DNA of 64,000 nt from CALMEC01 sp031366605 (lineage in GTDB: Bacteria > Actinomycetota > Thermoleophilia > Miltoncostaeales > Miltoncostaeaceae): contig JANLOO010000022.1 of NCBI GenBank assembly GCA_031366605.1, positions 62,001 to 126,000 on the forward strand, given 5' to 3'. A program made the position numbers and the translations under genes. The stretch's first letter is position 1, and each line of letters begins with the position of its first letter. This document shows, one piece after another, positions 56,383 through 64,000 of this stretch. The notes under the pieces were generated by a model that was given only the letters and a program-made list of their open reading frames with translations, was not told the DNA's origin and did no database searches.

Positions 56383-57008
56383 TGCAAGGTCACCTTGCCG
56401 TTGGTGTGCGCACGCTCAGCGGCGATCTCCTGGCGATCGAGTCCCGTCAGGGCGGTGTCCAGGAGTGACCGCACCAGCGTCAGCCGTTCGGTCTCGGAGC
56501 GGGATTCCAACAGCTGCTGCTTGGGCGCGGGGTCCAACTCGAACGAGCCGGCGATCGCGTAACTCAACGGCACCCCGTCGCGCACGTCCGGCTGTTGGGC
56601 GGCACCGGCGACGGCTTTTGACAGGCGGCCGAACCGCTCGCTGACCTCGCCCGCCAGGGCCTCGCTCGCCGGTTCGTCGACGTCGGCAATCCGCCGCACG
56701 CGGGCGGTGATGTACAGCTCTCCGGTGGTCTGCTCCACGATCTCGACCCGCTCGCCGCCCTCCACGACCAGGTTCATGCGACCGTCTGCGAACCGGCGCA
56801 CAAGTGTCTCGGGGTGGGCGGTGCATCCGATCTTGGCGACACCGTCGTCGGTGGCGAAGCTCAGCACGAACGGCCGCGCGCCCAGCGTGCAGTCGGCGAT
56901 CAGGGCCCGGTATCGCGGCTCAAAGATGTGCAACGGCACGCGCTCGCCTGGCAGCAGCACGAGCCCCAGCGGAAAGAGCCCGAGGTTGGTGAGTTCGGCG
57001 TCCGGCAT
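56379..57008 (-). CDS. LON substrate-binding domain protein (LonN-like)
   Basis: 209 residues. LGLFPLGLVLLPGERVPLHI, FEPRYRALIADCTLG and GCTAHPETLVRRFADGRMNL are the conserved parts of the Lon N-terminal (PUA-like) domain; no ATPase or protease domain follows. Such stand-alone proteins are common in actinobacteria with unknown function. The C-terminal 90 residues are helical. It is divergent from hisC, with only 39 bases between start codons. Confidence 0.9.
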   Translation of the reverse strand: MPDAELTNLGLFPLGLVLLPGERVPLHIFEPRYRALIADCTLGARPFVLSFATDDGVAKIGCTAHPETLVRRFADGRMNLVVEGGERVEIVEQTTGELYITARVRRIADVDEPASEALAGEVSERFGRLSKAVAGAAQQPDVRDGVPLSYAIAGSFELDPAPKQQLLESRSETERLTLVRSLLDTALTGLDRQEIAAERAHTNGKVTLQ

Positions 57009-57030
57009 CGAGTCAGTGTAGAGCGCCCTG

Positions 57031-57036
57031 TACGAT
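57031..57036 (+). promoter_or_regulatory. Possible -10 element for the hisC-like gene
   Basis: TACGAT lies 12 bases before the ATG, in the 39-base gap between divergent genes. If used, the transcript would have almost no leader, which fits the absence of a ribosome binding site. Confidence 0.35.
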
Positions 57037-57047
57037 CCGGTCCGCCG

Positions 57048-58184
57048 ATGCATCAGCAACCGCTTCCGTCCGGGCTCCTGCGCACTGCGCTCGACGCGGT
57101 CGACCCCTACGAGCCCGGCCGTCCGATCGAAGCCGTGCGACTCGACACCGGGATCCAAGAGGTCGTCAAGCTCGCATCCAACGAGGGTCCGTTCCCGCCG
57201 ACCCCCGGCGCGCAGCAGGCGATCGCGGACGCCGCGGCGGGCCTGCGCTTGTACCCCGACCCGGGCTGCTGGGCGCTTCGCGACGCGATCGAGCGGCGCA
57301 CGTTCGTGCCGGCCGAGTGGATCCTTCCGGGCAATGGCGTCGACAGCCTCATCAAGCTGATGTGCCTGGCGACGATCGATCCCGGTGACCAGGTGGTGAT
57401 GGGGTGGCCGTCGTTCATCTCGTGGCGCCAGGGGACGTTGATGATGGGTGGGGAGCCGGTGCTGGTGCCGCTCGCGCCCAATGGCGCCTACGACCTGGAC
57501 GGCGTGCTGGCGGCGATTGGCCCCCGCACCAAGCTGGTCGTCATCGTCAGTCCCAACAACCCCACCGGCGCGGCGGTCACTCCCGAGGACCTCGAGGCGT
57601 TTCTGGACCGCGTGCCCGGTCACGTGCTTACGGTGCTGGACGAGGCGTACTTCGAGTTCTTGCCCAAGGGATCGCACAACGGGGCGGAGTTGCTGCGATC
57701 GGGGCGGCCGATCGCCGTGACCCGGACGTTCAGCAAGGTCTACGGATTGGCGGGCCTGCGCGTCGGGTACCTGATGGCCGACACCGGCCTGCTGGGCGCG
57801 CTGGCGCGGGTGCGCAACGTGTTCGACGTCAGCACAGTCGCCCAGGTGGCTGCGATCGCGACGCTCGCCGAGGCCGACGACCACCTGCCCGAACGGTTGG
57901 CGCTCAATCTGGCCGAGCGCGGCAGGGTGGACGCCGCGCTGCGGGGACTTGGGCTGTCGCCGCCGCCGTCGGATGCCAACTTCTTGTTGGTCGACCTGGG
58001 TTCGGCCGAGCGTGCGAGTGCGGCGTTCGAGGGCCTCATCAAACGTGGTGTCATCGTGCGTCCGACCCGCGGATTCGGCGCGCCCACGGCGATCAGGGTG
58101 ACGATCGGCTGGCCGTATGAGAACGACCGGTTCCTTCACGTCTTCGCGGATGTGCTGCCGACGCTGCCGTCGGCCACGGCCTGA
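57048..58184 (+). CDS. Histidinol-phosphate aminotransferase family protein
   Basis: 378 residues, fold-type I PLP enzyme of the HisC group: VKLASNEGPFPPTPGAQQAI, YPDPGCWALRDAI, ILPGNGVDSLIKLM, SPNNPTGAAVTPEDLEAFL, LDEAYFEFLP and the PLP-lysine motif TRTFSKVYGLAGLRVGYLM near residue 230. It may make histidinol phosphate or aromatic amino acids; without the rest of a his operon the exact substrate is open. ATG 57048 starts an unusually close divergent arrangement with the LON-domain gene. The stop overlaps the next gene (TGATG). Confidence 0.88.
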   Translation: MHQQPLPSGLLRTALDAVDPYEPGRPIEAVRLDTGIQEVVKLASNEGPFPPTPGAQQAIADAAAGLRLYPDPGCWALRDAIERRTFVPAEWILPGNGVDSLIKLMCLATIDPGDQVVMGWPSFISWRQGTLMMGGEPVLVPLAPNGAYDLDGVLAAIGPRTKLVVIVSPNNPTGAAVTPEDLEAFLDRVPGHVLTVLDEAYFEFLPKGSHNGAELLRSGRPIAVTRTFSKVYGLAGLRVGYLMADTGLLGALARVRNVFDVSTVAQVAAIATLAEADDHLPERLALNLAERGRVDAALRGLGLSPPPSDANFLLVDLGSAERASAAFEGLIKRGVIVRPTRGFGAPTAIRVTIGWPYENDRFLHVFADVLPTLPSATA

Positions 58185-59134
58185 TGGACGTCCCAGCGGT
58201 CCTCGCGGGCGTGCGCGCCGGCGAGCGGCGCGCGGTTGCGCGTGCGATCACCTTGGTCGAGGGGCGCGGCGCCGAGGGCCGCCAGATCGCACGGCAGCTG
58301 CATCCGCAGACGGGACGAGCGCTGCGCATCGGCATCACCGGCTCGCCCGGCGTCGGAAAGAGCACGCTCATCGCCGCGCTCGTGGCGCACCTGCGAGCCC
58401 TCGACCTGACCGTCGCGGTGGTCAGCGTCGACCCCACGAGCCCGTTCACCAAGGGTGCCGTCCTGGGGGATCGCATCCGATTGGTGGATCACTTTCTCGA
58501 CCGCGGCGTGTTCATCCGGTCGATGGCGAGCCGCGGGCACTTGGGCGGATTGTCCGAGGCCACCGCAGGCGCGGTGCTGGTGCTCGATGCCGCAGGGTTC
58601 GACGTGGTGCTGGTCGAGACCGTGGGGTCAGGTCAGAACGAGGTCGAGGTGCAGACCCTGACCGAGACCGTCGTGCTCGTCCTGATGCCGGGCAGCGGCG
58701 ATTCGATCCAGGCGATTAAAGCCGGCCTGATGGAGATCCCCGACGTCCTGGTCATCAACAAGGCCGACCGCCCGGGCGCCGACCTGCTGCGCGCCGAACT
58801 CGAGGCGACCATGTCGCTCGTGCCGGCAGGTCCCTGGGAGCCCCCGATCGTGGCGACCCAGGCGCACGAGGGCCTGGGCGTCCCCGAGCTGTGGGACGCC
58901 GTCGAACGCCATCGTGCCTTCCTGGCCGAAGGCACCCGCCTGACCGACCGCCGCCACGACGGTTTGCGCCGCCAACTCCGCGCCCTGGCCCTTGACCGCC
59001 TGGGCCGTCAACTCGACGCGGCGTGCGACCCCGCGTCCATGCAACACCTGGTCAGCCAGGTCGCCGACCGCACCCTCGACCCCGACAGCGCCGTCGATCA
59101 GGTGATCGATCGACTCACAGCTTCGAGTACCTGA
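58184..59134 (+). CDS. meaB: MeaB/ArgK-type GTPase (methylmalonyl-CoA mutase chaperone)
   Basis: 316 residues. G1 is GITGSPGVGKSTLIAALV. The switch and metal regions follow in SVDPTSPFTKGAVLGDRIRL, FIRSMASRGHLGGLSEAT and VLVETVGSGQNEVEVQ, with G4 INKADRPGAD. MeaB protects and reloads B12-dependent acyl-CoA mutases. No mutase gene is in the window. ATG 58184 overlaps the stop of the aminotransferase gene by one base, so the two are co-translated. Confidence 0.94.
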   Translation: MDVPAVLAGVRAGERRAVARAITLVEGRGAEGRQIARQLHPQTGRALRIGITGSPGVGKSTLIAALVAHLRALDLTVAVVSVDPTSPFTKGAVLGDRIRLVDHFLDRGVFIRSMASRGHLGGLSEATAGAVLVLDAAGFDVVLVETVGSGQNEVEVQTLTETVVLVLMPGSGDSIQAIKAGLMEIPDVLVINKADRPGADLLRAELEATMSLVPAGPWEPPIVATQAHEGLGVPELWDAVERHRAFLAEGTRLTDRRHDGLRRQLRALALDRLGRQLDAACDPASMQHLVSQVADRTLDPDSAVDQVIDRLTASST

Positions 59135-59465
59135 CCGTGTTGGCCTCGTCCCCGTGACAAGCCCCTGCGTCCAGGGGGACGGTGCTCCTCGGGCGAGTCC
59201 TCGATTTGCAGGGGTTGCGTCCCGTGTCTCGTTGCACGCTTTCATCGAACGAGGTGACCTCGATTGAGCGGAGCAGCGCCCGTCCTCGCCCCGTCGGTAC
59301 TGAGTGGTGACTCTCACCACCACCCAGACCGGAGAGCCGCAGGAGTGCGAGGCCTGGTTCCGTCGACTCTCGGCGCGTGGCCTGCGGAGCCGACGTGAGC
59401 GGCGATGGTCGACTGGAGTACGGTGTGGTCACAATGGTTCACAACTCTTCTTTTGGAGGTGTGTC
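59135..59465. other. Intergenic region before the BNR-repeat gene
   Basis: 331 bases. A small hairpin CCCCT-GCGTCC-AGGGG near 59166 may end the hisC-meaB transcript. The last 60 bases, AT-richer than average (GGTTCACAACTCTTCTTTTG), probably hold the promoter and leader of the next gene. No gene is seen. Confidence 0.45.
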
Positions 59466-61148
59466 GTGAAGTTCCGACGAAGCGTAGGTGTTGCGCTGAG
59501 CGTGTTTGGCACGCTTGGCGTGGTGGTGGCGGCGTTCGGGGCGACGTCGTTCAGTGACGTCCGCGCCAACAACCCGCAGGTGTCGACGGACGCGAATTCC
59601 AACGCGACCGCGGTGTTCCCGACGAACAAGCAGAACGAGCCGACGATCGCGGTCAACCCGACGAACGACACGATTCTGATCGCGGGCTCCAACGACGAGC
59701 AGCGCCAGCCACCGTGTGGCCCCGGGCCGGTGCGTGGCGCGACGACCGCCAACGACTGTTCGTTTTTCCCGGGCGTCGGCACGTCCGGCATCTACACGTC
59801 GTCCGACGGCGGAGTCAGGTGGACCAACCGTGGCCTGCTCGACGACCAGGCAGGCTGGAAGAGCAGTGCCTTGGTCTCCGATGGCGACCCGGTCATCGTG
59901 TACGGCCCCAAGCCGGTGGCCGGCGGGAAGTTCAGCTACGCCAAGGGTGCCCGCGCCTACTACGCGACGCTTGCCAGCTACAAAGCCGGGCAAAACCCGT
60001 TCCCGCCGAACAAGGCACCGGAGCTCCTCGCGGTGTCGTGGTCGGATGACAACGGGTTGACCTGGAGCGCGCCGACCGTCGCGACGGTCAAGGACAACCC
60101 CAACAACTTCAACGACAAGGAATCGATCTGGGTGGACGACCTGGCTTCGAGCCCGTTCTTCGGCAGGTTGTACATGTCGTGGACCCAGTTCCGGTCGTCG
60201 ACGTTTACTGGTAACGGCTCGGAACCCGTGATGGTCACCGTGTCGGCGGACGCCGGCACGACGTGGGCGTCGCCGAAGCAGCTTTCTCCGGCCTTCAACA
60301 ATGCTGCCATCGGCGGCCGTCAGGGATCGGCCGCGCGCAGCGGTCCGGATGGGACCGCGTACGTCGCGTGGGAGGACGGGCGCGCACAGGTCATCTCCGC
60401 CTCCCGTGACGGCGGCGCGACGTGGAGTCGACCGGCGACGATCGGCGCGGTCGTGGATCTGCACGACCCGATTCCCGGCTCGAACTTCCGGACCGACAGC
60501 TTCTTGTCGCTGGCGGCGGACCCGGCCACCGGAACGCTGTACGCCGCGTGGGCGAACCGCACGCCTGCGGGCGGTCGGATCGTCGTCACGGCGTCGACCG
60601 ATCGGGGAGCGACCTGGAGTGCGCCGACGACGGTGAGCGGGAGCGAGGGCTACGCCTTCTTCCAGGGCCTGGACGTCGCCCCGAACGGCCGGGTGGACAT
60701 CGGCTACCAGGCGCAGGTCACGGTTGGTGCCAAGCTGTTCGGGACCGGCAATGCGCTGATCGGCAGCTGGTTCGTGTCGAAGGCGCCCGGTGGTTCGTGG
60801 AGCGCACCGACGCGCGTGTCGACAGCGTCCTCGGACCCGGCGGCGTCGGCCCAGAACAACCTGGCGCGCCAGTTCTTCGGCGACTACAACACGCTCGTCT
60901 CGACGAGCGCGAACGCTTGGTTCATCTACACCGACACCCGGACGGGTGTGGGGTGTCGCGCTGTCGACGACTACCAGGCAGCCATCCTCGGGACCACGTT
61001 GGTCCGGGAGGACGAGGAGGACCAGATCGCGGCCAGACTCGGGCAGGACCCGAACGCCCATGAGCCCGGCGCGAAGCCGGCGCCACCGGAGCACTGCACG
61101 GGGCAGTTCGGCAACAGCGACGCATTCGTCAGCCGCGTCACGCCCTGA
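59466..61148 (+). CDS. Exported BNR-repeat (sialidase-like beta propeller) protein
   Basis: 560 residues from GTG 59466, with GGAGG eight bases upstream. A signal peptide (VGVALSVFGTLGVVVAAFGA) is followed by NEPTIAVNPTNDTILIAGSN, then repeated Asp-box motifs SxDxGxTW: TSSDGGVRWTN, SWSDDNGLTWSAP, SADAGTTWASP, SRDGGATWSRP and STDRGATWSAP. These define a six-bladed propeller as in sialidases and glycosyl hydrolase families. Catalytic sialidase residues cannot be confirmed, so substrate is open. A strong terminator follows the stop. Confidence 0.85.
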   Translation: MKFRRSVGVALSVFGTLGVVVAAFGATSFSDVRANNPQVSTDANSNATAVFPTNKQNEPTIAVNPTNDTILIAGSNDEQRQPPCGPGPVRGATTANDCSFFPGVGTSGIYTSSDGGVRWTNRGLLDDQAGWKSSALVSDGDPVIVYGPKPVAGGKFSYAKGARAYYATLASYKAGQNPFPPNKAPELLAVSWSDDNGLTWSAPTVATVKDNPNNFNDKESIWVDDLASSPFFGRLYMSWTQFRSSTFTGNGSEPVMVTVSADAGTTWASPKQLSPAFNNAAIGGRQGSAARSGPDGTAYVAWEDGRAQVISASRDGGATWSRPATIGAVVDLHDPIPGSNFRTDSFLSLAADPATGTLYAAWANRTPAGGRIVVTASTDRGATWSAPTTVSGSEGYAFFQGLDVAPNGRVDIGYQAQVTVGAKLFGTGNALIGSWFVSKAPGGSWSAPTRVSTASSDPAASAQNNLARQFFGDYNTLVSTSANAWFIYTDTRTGVGCRAVDDYQAAILGTTLVREDEEDQIAARLGQDPNAHEPGAKPAPPEHCTGQFGNSDAFVSRVTP

Positions 61149-61160
61149 ACTTAGGGGGAT

Positions 61161-61198
61161 GTGGAGGGCCGGCCCGGCCGGCCCTCCACACTTCATTT
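61161..61198 (+). terminator. Strong terminator after the BNR-repeat gene
   Basis: GTGGAGGGCCGGC pairs perfectly over 13 bp with GCCGGCCCTCCAC around a 3-base loop, and is followed by the T-rich run TTCATTTTC. It starts 12 bases past the stop codon. Confidence 0.85.
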
Positions 61199-61206
61199 TC
61201 TGCGGC

Positions 61207-61250
61207 GTACCGCAAGGTTCACCTTGCGGTACCAGGCTTTGAGGTGAACC
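61207..61250. repeat. Two mutually exclusive hairpins in an intergenic region
   Basis: GTACCGCAAGG pairs with CCTTGCGGTAC (61207-61232, 11 bp, loop TTCA). The central GGTTCACCT (61216-61224) can instead pair with AGGTGAACC (61242-61250). Only one of the two can form at a time. Confidence 0.5.
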
Positions 61251-61544
61251 ACGTTTGCCTCCGCCAGAACCTCTGGCTCAGGGCCTGTCCGGTCGACACG
61301 TCAATGCGCGTGAGAGTTGGCGCGGCGAGGAGACCGTCTCGGGTGTGGGCGGTGTGGGTCACCCAGAGCGTCCCGGCGTCCTGTGCTGACGAGAGGTTCG
61401 ATCACCGATGCACCTGAACCGTTTTCCGGAGACGACACCGACCACGTTCCGGTCAGCGACGACTTCCGGCCACCCCACGGCGTATTTGGGCATTGCCGAT
61501 CTGGTCGCCCGAAGGCGGCCTCCGCGCTCCTGGGTGCCGTCGGC
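61251..61544. other. Intergenic region without a credible gene
   Basis: About 290 bases up to the end of the DUF4389 gene; frames present are antisense to that gene or lack any pattern. Confidence 0.35.
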
Positions 61545-62189
61545 TCAGGGGCGGAGCCTGAACGGCGGGTAGCGATCGGTCACCAGGATGAGGGCGTAGC
61601 CGACGACGCGGTTGTGCCAGCGGATCACACCCTCGACGAAGTCGAACAGCCCGCGCGGATAGCGGCCGGTGACGAGGATCGCGAACCACGCCCCGATGAC
61701 TGCGAAGAGCACGCCGACGTACAGAAACACGAGGACGATGTAGTGCGGGATCGCGAGGAACCACTTCACGAGCGGCAGCCAGCGGTTCAGCCCAAGCTTC
61801 GCGTCGGGGAAGCCGAAATCCAGATGCACTGACTGCTGGTCGTCGGTCGACGGGTAGCGGTCGTCCATCAGAGCGACGTAGACCCCGACACGGTTGGTGA
61901 AGCGCAGCAACTCGAGATTCCAGTCAAACCACCAGCGCGGATACTTCTGCCGGAACACGATCATCAACAGCAGCGGCAAAAACAGCAGTCCCGTGCCGCC
62001 CACGGCGATGGTGGTGGTGGTGGCCGAGCCGCCCCCGAAGTCGCCACCGCTCGAGTAGCCGCCGATGCTCGCGAACACGATCGCGATCGGGATGACCGTG
62101 AAAACACGAAAGGCCGTTTGGAGACGGTTGAGCTCGCGGGCCGGGTAGTCGACCGAGAATCGCACGGGATAGTCGTCGTTCACGTGCAC
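61545..62189 (-). CDS. DUF4389 membrane protein
   Basis: About 214 residues. Opening NDDYPVRFSVDYPARELNRL is followed by helices FRVFTVIPIAIVFASIGGY, GTGLLFLPLLLMIVFRQKY and, near the end, WFLAIPHYIVLVFLYVGVLF with AVIGAWFAILVTGRYPRGLF. The paired YPR.W/FD motifs (KYPRWWFDWNLELLRFTNRV and RYPRGLFDFVEGVIRWHNRV) are the DUF4389 signature, and the domain appears as two related halves. Function is unknown. GTG 62189 or 62183 is the likely start. Confidence 0.82.
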   Translation of the reverse strand: MHVNDDYPVRFSVDYPARELNRLQTAFRVFTVIPIAIVFASIGGYSSGGDFGGGSATTTTIAVGGTGLLFLPLLLMIVFRQKYPRWWFDWNLELLRFTNRVGVYVALMDDRYPSTDDQQSVHLDFGFPDAKLGLNRWLPLVKWFLAIPHYIVLVFLYVGVLFAVIGAWFAILVTGRYPRGLFDFVEGVIRWHNRVVGYALILVTDRYPPFRLRP

Positions 62190-62617
62190 GTTCTTCTCAC
62201 TCGTCGTGGTCTCATTCCCGCTCGCAGCGGCTGCTCGACGATCACGTTCAGAGCAGCAAGCTACCACCCCGATCGACCACAAGCTGAGTCTTCTGCCGGG
62301 TCTCCGCTGAGGCGGGAGACCGCTACCTGGCGGGCCAGTGTCAGTCAGCCAGGTCCTGCTCATCACGTCGGGCAGTACCCACATCAAAAGCGATCGACCG
62401 GAACGGCGGCGACCTTGGCCACGTCGCCCTGGAGAGGGACTTCAGAAGACAATTCGCCGGAGTGCACGCAAACCTCCGGTATGTCATTTTGGGGAAGGTG
62501 GCCAACGGACAAGAACGGCCGGATCGATGCGTTACGCGACTGCGGCTCGGCGCCGTTGTGACGTCTCCAATCTGCGCTACTCCTTCAGTCGCACGGCGAT
62601 CGCCGAAGGTCACGCTC
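62190..62617. other. Intergenic region without a credible gene
   Basis: 428 bases between two minus-strand genes. Frames are short and arginine-rich. A promoter for the DUF4389 gene is expected near 62190-62280 but cannot be placed. Confidence 0.35.
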
Positions 62618-63421
62618 CTACGGCGCGAGCGAAGCCTGGCGCACCGAGCGCCCGCTGCGTCGCAACTCGGCACGGATCGTAAGAGCAGAGCGAGCACCTG
62701 GCCGGTCGTAGGCGGCGACCTCGATCACAGTCGCAAGCGCCCATCCCGTGGCAGCCATCGTCGCCTCCGGCAGCATGACCGAAACGGCGATCGGCGACGA
62801 CCCGGGAAACGGCGGTAGGCCCGCAGGCATGTCCGGCTCGCACGCCGGGCCGAAGGCGAACGGCCCGGTGTTGAGGTGTGCGAGGCGAGCCAACAGCTCC
62901 GACTCGCTCAGGCCTTCGAGCTGGGTTCCGTCGATGAGCAGGCGCGCCTCAGCGCGTGCCCTCGGCGCGGCGTTGAACCAGTTCAAGCCCGACAGCAGGT
63001 TGTCCGCGCGGGAACGGATCGGCTGAAGCTCCGTTCCGGTCACCTGCACGGCGGCAGGCTCCAGGACTCCGAACCGGCCCAGGGCGTCTTCAAAGCAACG
63101 GAGCAGGGCCGGTAGAGCCAGGACTGGTTCGACACCTTCCTCCAGCCCGACCTGGACCCATCCGATCCGGCTGTCGTCGAGACCGGCGGTCAACTCCGCT
63201 TCGTTCATCCCCCAGAGCACGGAGCGTTGGGCCGGGAGCGATGTGCTCGACCACGCCATCAGGTCCGCATGAGAGCGGAACACGCTGTACAGGTCCTCGA
63301 CGGTGGGACCAGCAACTTGGGGGGCGACCGCCGACAACCTGCCGAAAGCCTCAACGACCAGCGTCGGTGCGGGCTGCGCCGCTCCGTGGGGCCACGGCGC
63401 CCAGCCGGAGACGCCGCTCAT
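62618..63421 (-). CDS. Hypothetical protein
   Basis: 267 residues, no signal peptide or membrane helix. Strand/helix alternation is regular (VEDLYSVFRSHADLMAWSST, GWVQVGLEEGVEPVLALPAL, ARLLIDGTQLEGLSESELLA, PIAVSVMLPEATMAATGWAL), consistent with a real protein, but I recognise no family. The C-terminus is basic (TIRAELRRSGRSVRQ). The start codon is not firmly set. Confidence 0.55.
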   Translation of the reverse strand: MSGVSGWAPWPHGAAQPAPTLVVEAFGRLSAVAPQVAGPTVEDLYSVFRSHADLMAWSSTSLPAQRSVLWGMNEAELTAGLDDSRIGWVQVGLEEGVEPVLALPALLRCFEDALGRFGVLEPAAVQVTGTELQPIRSRADNLLSGLNWFNAAPRARAEARLLIDGTQLEGLSESELLARLAHLNTGPFAFGPACEPDMPAGLPPFPGSSPIAVSVMLPEATMAATGWALATVIEVAAYDRPGARSALTIRAELRRSGRSVRQASLAP

Positions 63422-63575
63422 GGCTGCGGTGCGGTACTTGACTGCGGCGCGCGCCTGCGCGCCACGCAGCTCGAGGGCGTACCGGGGCTGGGCTGCTGAC
63501 GTAGGAACGGCGTGAAATCAGTGCTTGCCTGCTTCAGCCTTGTCCGAGCCGTGGCGTCCTGCATCTGCTCTCCGT

Positions 63576-64000
63576 TCACGAATCCACACCTGGCGGCTGC
63601 GCTCGGACGATCTCGGAGGCCGTGGTGAGATCGAGGTCGATCGAAGCAGCCCCCGTCTCAAGGCGAGTGATCCAGGCGCGTATCTCACGAAGAAGGGTCG
63701 GCGACCGGAACTTCGGCCGCGACCGATCTGGGTCCTCAAAAGGCGGGTAGTCCTCCAGGATGGCCCGCAGAGCGGCAGCCTGGTGAGCGACGGACGCTTC
63801 GAACAGGGTTTGTTCGAAGCAGACCCGCGTCGTCCCCGTAAAGGCACTCGTGTCAAACTGCGATGTCACAATTCTCGAGCCAGAATCGGTCGTGCGACGC
63901 GTACGAGAAGCCGCCAAGGTACCCGCCGTCAACGCCGATCCAGTTGTGGACTAAGCGGCCGATCTCTTTACGCGTCAGTCGTTGGTCACCGACTTCGGGG
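63576..64000 (-). pseudogene. Frameshifted, edge-truncated gene resembling abortive-infection (AbiJ-type) proteins
   Basis: The frame entering from the right edge reads ...LTRKEIGRLVHNWIGVDGGY LGGFSYASHDRFWLENCDIAV and stops at 63853. A second frame, overlapping by 17 bases from GTG 63869, continues naturally with FDTSAFTGTTRVCFEQTLFE, AALRAILEDYPPFED and LREIRAWITRLETG, stopping at 63576. Deleting one G after GACATC would join them as NCDIQFDTSAFTGTTR. From memory, proteins of an abortive-infection family read ...GYLGDFSYRTH..FY...C.L.I.......GTTR..F...LE..., so this looks like one gene split by a single-base insertion and cut by the edge. Two overlapping small genes or a sequencing error are alternatives. 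Confidence 0.5.

Noticed and set aside
1..64000. CRISPR array, rRNA genes, insertion sequence or prophage
   Set aside because: No regularly spaced direct repeats, no rRNA signature and no transposase, integrase or phage structural genes were seen; the only recombinase-like gene lacks its catalytic Ser.

Overview
The window is 64 kb of high-GC, gene-dense bacterial chromosome with many GTG and TTG starts and many ATGA/GTGA stop-start overlaps. Gene content points to an actinobacterium: DUF501, UPF0182, L25/Ctc with an acidic tail, the order mfd - PPIase lipoprotein - mazG - eno - divIC/ftsB - DUF501, and ECF sigma factors paired with anti-sigma proteins. Having MreB, FliW and CsrA in the same genome fits a motile, deep-branching lineage such as Thermoleophilia (Solirubrobacterales and relatives). 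That placement is inference from remembered gene content; no marker phylogeny was run.

Layout. 1-2.8 kb: partial membrane protein, S4 RNA-binding protein, HPP membrane protein, tRNA-Gln, glmU. 2.8-17.8 kb: a conserved housekeeping block (prs, then rplY-pth-mfd-PPIase-mazG-eno-ftsB-DUF501). It is split between prs and rplY by an isolated mreB, an ArsR remnant with monooxygenase-like and SRPBCC genes, and a hipBA module with two operator copies. 17.8-22.4 kb: anti-sigma and ECF sigma pair, FliW, an omega-like RNA polymerase subunit with a long acidic tail, CsrA, and an RsbW-like kinase. 22.5-32.6 kb: L,D-transpeptidase, HflX, lipoprotein, HtpX, a NarL-type two-component system, UPF0182, cupin. 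32.6-37.2 kb: SpeD-like protein, then a ParA-FtsZ operon followed by gamma-glutamyltransferase. 37.6-43.4 kb: TetR with two perfect operators controlling YceI and an FMN reductase, a membrane protein, an ECF sigma/zinc-finger anti-sigma pair, cyclopropane synthase, and a HemD-like protein. 43.4-49.4 kb: a molybdoenzyme set (YdeP-type oxidoreductase, FdhD, DUF7009-like, MobA) beside a fluoride-export set (two CrcB subunits plus a triple-DUF190 protein). 49.5-64 kb: exported proteins, M15 peptidase, DNA glycosylase, a serine recombinase that has lost its serine, tandem GSTs, YgfZ, LON-domain protein, HisC-like aminotransferase, MeaB GTPase, BNR-repeat protein, DUF4389, unknowns, and a broken abortive-infection-like gene at the right edge.

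The most unusual items are: the ParA/FtsZ pair, whose FtsZ has a long N-terminal extension and no obvious C-terminal binding peptide; a hairpin-forming intergenic repeat (GCAGGAA...TTCCTG) seen two or three times; a tandem 59-nt repeat with variable loops and constant stems; a resolvase-like protein with glycine in place of the catalytic serine, behind an AT-rich island; a SpeD relative that keeps its cleavage serine but lacks the catalytic cysteine; and a pth gene that must start at a non-standard codon in the same frame as rplY.
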